From positions 1 to 6,097 of the forward strand of contig JBNJEM010000496.1 in assembly GCA_051745935.1 (NCBI GenBank): DNA of 6,097 nt, in the 5' to 3' direction. The notes below the pieces were generated by a model that was not told the origin of the DNA, did not search any database, and saw only the letters and a program-made list of their open reading frames with translations. Source of the stretch: JBNJEM01 sp051745935. GTDB lineage: Bacteria; Planctomycetota; Planctomycetia; Pirellulales; Pirellulaceae. Positions 3,602 through 6,097 of the stretch are shown piece after piece (position 1 is the stretch's first letter; each line of letters begins with the position of its first letter). A program made the translations under genes and the position numbers.

Positions 3602-6097
3602 GTGAAAACTACGATTGCGGAATTCATATTGCGTGAATCATCGGACGTCGCCGAACTGGTTCAACGGGCCAAAGTCCTGGCTGCCTTGACTCAATTGTCG
3701 GCCGAGCGACGCAACGAGCTGGCGGAGGCCGTGAGCGTGGTGTGCCGAACCATTGCGGCACATGGCGGAAAGGGAAAAGTTCGCTTTGCACTCGCCCAGC
3801 ATGGTGGGCAACGCGCCATTGAAGTGTCCGTGTGCGACCTGCCAGCCGATACCAGCCGATCGGACGCGGAGAGCCGGCCTGGTTCGCGTGCTTCGCGTCG
3901 GGATTCGTGGGAAGCATCGGTTATCCAACGGGTAGGAGAGTTGGTTGACCACTTCGAATCATCGGGGTGGCCCGTCCCCGGTTCGGTGGTGCGCATCGCC
4001 CAGGCCTTGCCACCAGCGTTCGTGCTGCCGTCGGAGTCGGAATTCGCCGACTGGGCCCGGATGCTGCAGTCACGCACCGCTCTGGACGCGTTGACTTATG
4101 CGTTGCGTCGCGCCCGGTCGCTGGAAAAGGATCTGGGCCACGCGCGGTGCCAGCAACAGCTGCGTTCGGAGTTGGGGCAAAGACTGTCGGAATCCGACCA
4201 TTTGGCAATGCTGGCACTGGTTATCAGCAAGACCAAGAATGCGATTTCCATCCTGGATCCGGACGGGACGATTGTTAGCGTTAACGCCGCCTTCGTGCAA
4301 ATGACTGGCTATCAACCGGCGGAAGCGATCGGCGAACCCCTATGCGACCTGGTGTATGGCCCCGATTCCGACGCGGCTGCCGTCAGTGCGTACCGCCGGG
4401 CGCTGGAAAACGGTGAAGAGTTGACCCAGGACATTTTGCAGTATCGCAAGGATGGTCATACCTTCTGGGTTGAGAGCGACCTGATTCCAGTGCGCAATAC
4501 CGATGGCGAATTGGCCCAGTGGATCGTGATTGAAACGGACATCACCCGGCGGCGGGAAACGGAAGAATCACTCCGTGCCGCCAAGGAAACAGCCGAGAAA
4601 GGCAACCGCCTCAAAAGTGAGTTTCTGGCCAACATGAGCCATGAAATTCGAACGCCCATGAACGCGATCATCGGCATGACCGAACTCGCTCTGGCCACCG
4701 ACTTGACCGATCAACAGGAGGAGTATTTGCGGACGATACGCAGTTCGAGCGAATCGCTGCTGAGCCTCCTGAATGATGTGCTCGACCTGTCAAAGATCGA
4801 GGCCGGGAGAATGGACACGGAGGAAATCGATTTCGACCTGAGGGAACTCGTGCAAAGTACCATTCGGACTTTCATGGCTAAAGCCAGGGAGAAAGGTCTC
4901 ACGCTGACAGCCCATTTGGCGGACGATTTGCCCCGCACCGTTCGTGGCGATCCCACGAAGCTGCGCCAAGTCTTGATGAATCTGATTGGAAACGCGATTA
5001 AATTCACCGCCGAGGGGGAGGTCACGGTAACGGTTGAAGAGCAATGGCACGACGGTGACGACATGACACTGCATCTGGCCGTCAGGGATACGGGAATCGG
5101 GATACCGAAGGAAAAGCGGGACGAGGTGTTTCAGGCGTTTCGCCAGAGCGACACAACAACGACACGGCAGTACGGTGGGTCCGGCCTCGGGCTAACGATA
5201 TCCGCGGAACTCGTGCGAATGATGCGAGGTCGCATCTGGGTGGACAGTACGCTCGGCCGCGGCAGTATCTTCCATTTCACCGTGCAAGTGAAGAAGGGGG
5301 CCCCTTTGACATTGCCTCCCACCACTCCCAAAACACGTGAGACCCCAGCGTCCGCGACCAGTGATCGGCCCGGTGCCGATTGGAAATCGGCCCCGCGAGT
5401 GCGCCCACTGCACATCTTGATCGCCGACGACCACGTGGCCAATCGCCAGTTGGTCACGACGGTTTTGAGCAGCCGAGGCCACTTCTGTACAGAGGCCGCT
5501 GACGGGCAACAAGCGATTGACGCGTGGCGGCGCGCCGTATTCGACGTGCTGCTCATCGACGTGCAAATGCCCGTCATGGACGGTTTCCAGGTTACCGCCG
5601 CCATTCGCAAGGAAGAAGAAACAACGAAAAAGCACGTGCCCATTGTCGCCCTGACCGCGCACGCCATGGCCGGCGATCGCGAAAAGTGTTTGTCGGCGGG
5701 CATGGATGCCTATCTGGCCAAGCCGCTTCGCCCGCAACGGCTGGTGGAACTCATCGAAAGCGTGGCCAGCCTCAAGCCACAAGGTGAACCAGCCGAAACG
5801 CCGTCCGAATCGTCCCCTCGAGAACAGCCAGGGTTTGATCTCGACCATGCGCTGCAAAGCCTTGACAACGACAACGATCTACTGCTGGGACAAATGAAAT
5901 TCTTCCTCCAGGACACCCCCGGCCTTCTAACTCAGCTGGAAGAAGCCATCGAGGCCGACGACGCGCGCTCCGTCCAACTGGCCGCCCATCGACTCAAAGG
6001 CACGCTGGCCCGTTATGCCTACCAAGACGCCGTGGCAACGGCATTGGAGCTGGAAAACAAAGGAAAGTCGGGACAACTCGATGGAGCATCCCAGCTG
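3602..6097 (+). CDS. Soluble hybrid sensor histidine kinase (PAS-HisKA-HATPase-REC-HPt), 3' end outside window
   Basis: Cytosolic hybrid kinase of a His-Asp-His phosphorelay. The frame is open for 832 codons to the right edge with no stop. Order of domains: residues about 15-80 resemble the front of an RsbT-type ATPase (NELAEAVSVVCRTIAAHGGKGKV); a helical linker runs to about 200; PAS/PAC spans about 204-320 (NAISILDPDGTIVSVNAAF, ETDIT); HisKA has H347 in MSHEIRTPMN. HATPase_c follows with the N box (N460, N464), G1 DTGIGIP (496-502), F box VFQAFRQ (509-515) and G2 YGGSGLGL (524-531). REC spans about 603-722 with D609/D610, phospho-acceptor D653, T685 and K707. An HPt domain starts near 745 with H796 in AAHRLKGT and is cut by the window. 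There is no signal peptide or membrane segment, so it senses something intracellular. The GTG start follows an in-frame TGA. It is divergent from the NtrC-type regulator, a plausible final acceptor. Kinase identity is certain; the signal is unknown. Confidence 0.96.
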   Translation, partial: MKTTIAEFILRESSDVAELVQRAKVLAALTQLSAERRNELAEAVSVVCRTIAAHGGKGKVRFALAQHGGQRAIEVSVCDLPADTSRSDAESRPGSRASRRDSWEASVIQRVGELVDHFESSGWPVPGSVVRIAQALPPAFVLPSESEFADWARMLQSRTALDALTYALRRARSLEKDLGHARCQQQLRSELGQRLSESDHLAMLALVISKTKNAISILDPDGTIVSVNAAFVQMTGYQPAEAIGEPLCDLVYGPDSDAAAVSAYRRALENGEELTQDILQYRKDGHTFWVESDLIPVRNTDGELAQWIVIETDITRRRETEESLRAAKETAEKGNRLKSEFLANMSHEIRTPMNAIIGMTELALATDLTDQQEEYLRTIRSSSESLLSLLNDVLDLSKIEAGRMDTEEIDFDLRELVQSTIRTFMAKAREKGLTLTAHLADDLPRTVRGDPTKLRQVLMNLIGNAIKFTAEGEVTVTVEEQWHDGDDMTLHLAVRDTGIGIPKEKRDEVFQAFRQSDTTTTRQYGGSGLGLTISAELVRMMRGRIWVDSTLGRGSIFHFTVQVKKGAPLTLPPTTPKTRETPASATSDRPGADWKSAPRVRPLHILIADDHVANRQLVTTVLSSRGHFCTEAADGQQAIDAWRRAVFDVLLIDVQMPVMDGFQVTAAIRKEEETTKKHVPIVALTAHAMAGDREKCLSAGMDAYLAKPLRPQRLVELIESVASLKPQGEPAETPSESSPREQPGFDLDHALQSLDNDNDLLLGQMKFFLQDTPGLLTQLEEAIEADDARSVQLAAHRLKGTLARYAYQDAVATALELENKGKSGQLDGASQL
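3644..3841 (+). other. Degenerate RsbT-like ATPase N-terminal segment of the hybrid kinase
   Basis: Residues about 15-80 show the pattern of the first helices of RsbT-like GHKL ATPases: AKVLAALTQLSAERRNELAEAV, then a helix, then GGKGKVRFAL and a following strand EVSVCD. The asparagine of the N box is replaced (VVCRTIAAHGG, where RsbT relatives have ...ARN...), and the downstream glycine-rich G boxes are absent because the sequence passes into a Ser/Arg-rich linker. It is therefore likely non-catalytic and perhaps a protein-interaction remnant. This is similarity by eye only. Confidence 0.4.
5834..6097 (+). other. Partial HPt domain of the hybrid kinase
   Basis: Residues about 745-832: FDLDHALQSLDNDNDLLLGQMKFF, then LLTQLEEAIEADDARSVQLAAHRLKGTLARY with the phosphotransfer histidine H796 (codon 5987-5989) in the expected A-H-x-L-K-G context. 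The final helices are beyond the window. An HPt after REC implies that the phosphoryl group is passed to a separate response regulator. Confidence 0.88.

Noticed and set aside
3691..4077. 128-codon minus-strand frame
   Set aside because: Antisense to the N-terminal part of the hybrid kinase, whose plus-strand frame is continuous for 832 codons.
5192..5857. 221-codon minus-strand frame
   Set aside because: Antisense to the HATPase-REC region of the kinase, which has all catalytic motifs in the plus-strand frame.

Overview
The window reads like a chromosomal segment of a free-living, moderately GC-rich bacterium. The style of the genes points to a planctomycete or a similar lineage: a sigma54-type response regulator, a large soluble hybrid histidine kinase with a PAS domain typical of that group, and long intergenic DNA. 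This is inference from protein style only, because no rRNA or other phylogenetic marker is present.

Layout. Positions 1-1082 (+) hold the C-terminal 359 codons of a DnaK/Hsp70 chaperone whose ATPase N-terminus lies off the left edge. Positions 1057-2667 (-) hold a complete NtrC-class response regulator (REC, AAA+ sigma54 activator and two successive Fis-type helix-turn-helix regions). Its last codons overlap the 3' end of dnaK tail to tail by 26 bp. Positions 2668-3601 are a 934-bp divergent intergenic region with no convincing gene but much inverted-repeat structure: a 176-bp nested palindrome at 2703-2878, a smaller one at 2942-2998, and an 81-bp nested one at 3209-3289. A possible small reading frame on the minus strand runs into the regulator's ribosome binding site. 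Positions 3602-6097 (+) hold the first 832 codons of a soluble hybrid histidine kinase (degenerate RsbT-like N-terminus, PAS, HisKA, HATPase_c, REC, partial HPt), cut by the right edge.

How they fit. The kinase carries every His and Asp needed for an internal His-Asp-His relay and is transcribed divergently from the NtrC-type regulator. The simplest hypothesis is that they are partners: a cytosolic signal seen by PAS, relay through H347, D653 and H796, then D52 of the regulator and activation of sigma54 promoters. The palindromic intergenic DNA between them could be control DNA or a small mobile-repeat remnant. DnaK is probably an unrelated neighbour, apart from the overlapping 3' ends. The most notable items are the double HTH, the 176-bp nested palindrome and the vestigial ATPase-like N-terminus of the kinase. 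No unambiguous new system is visible.
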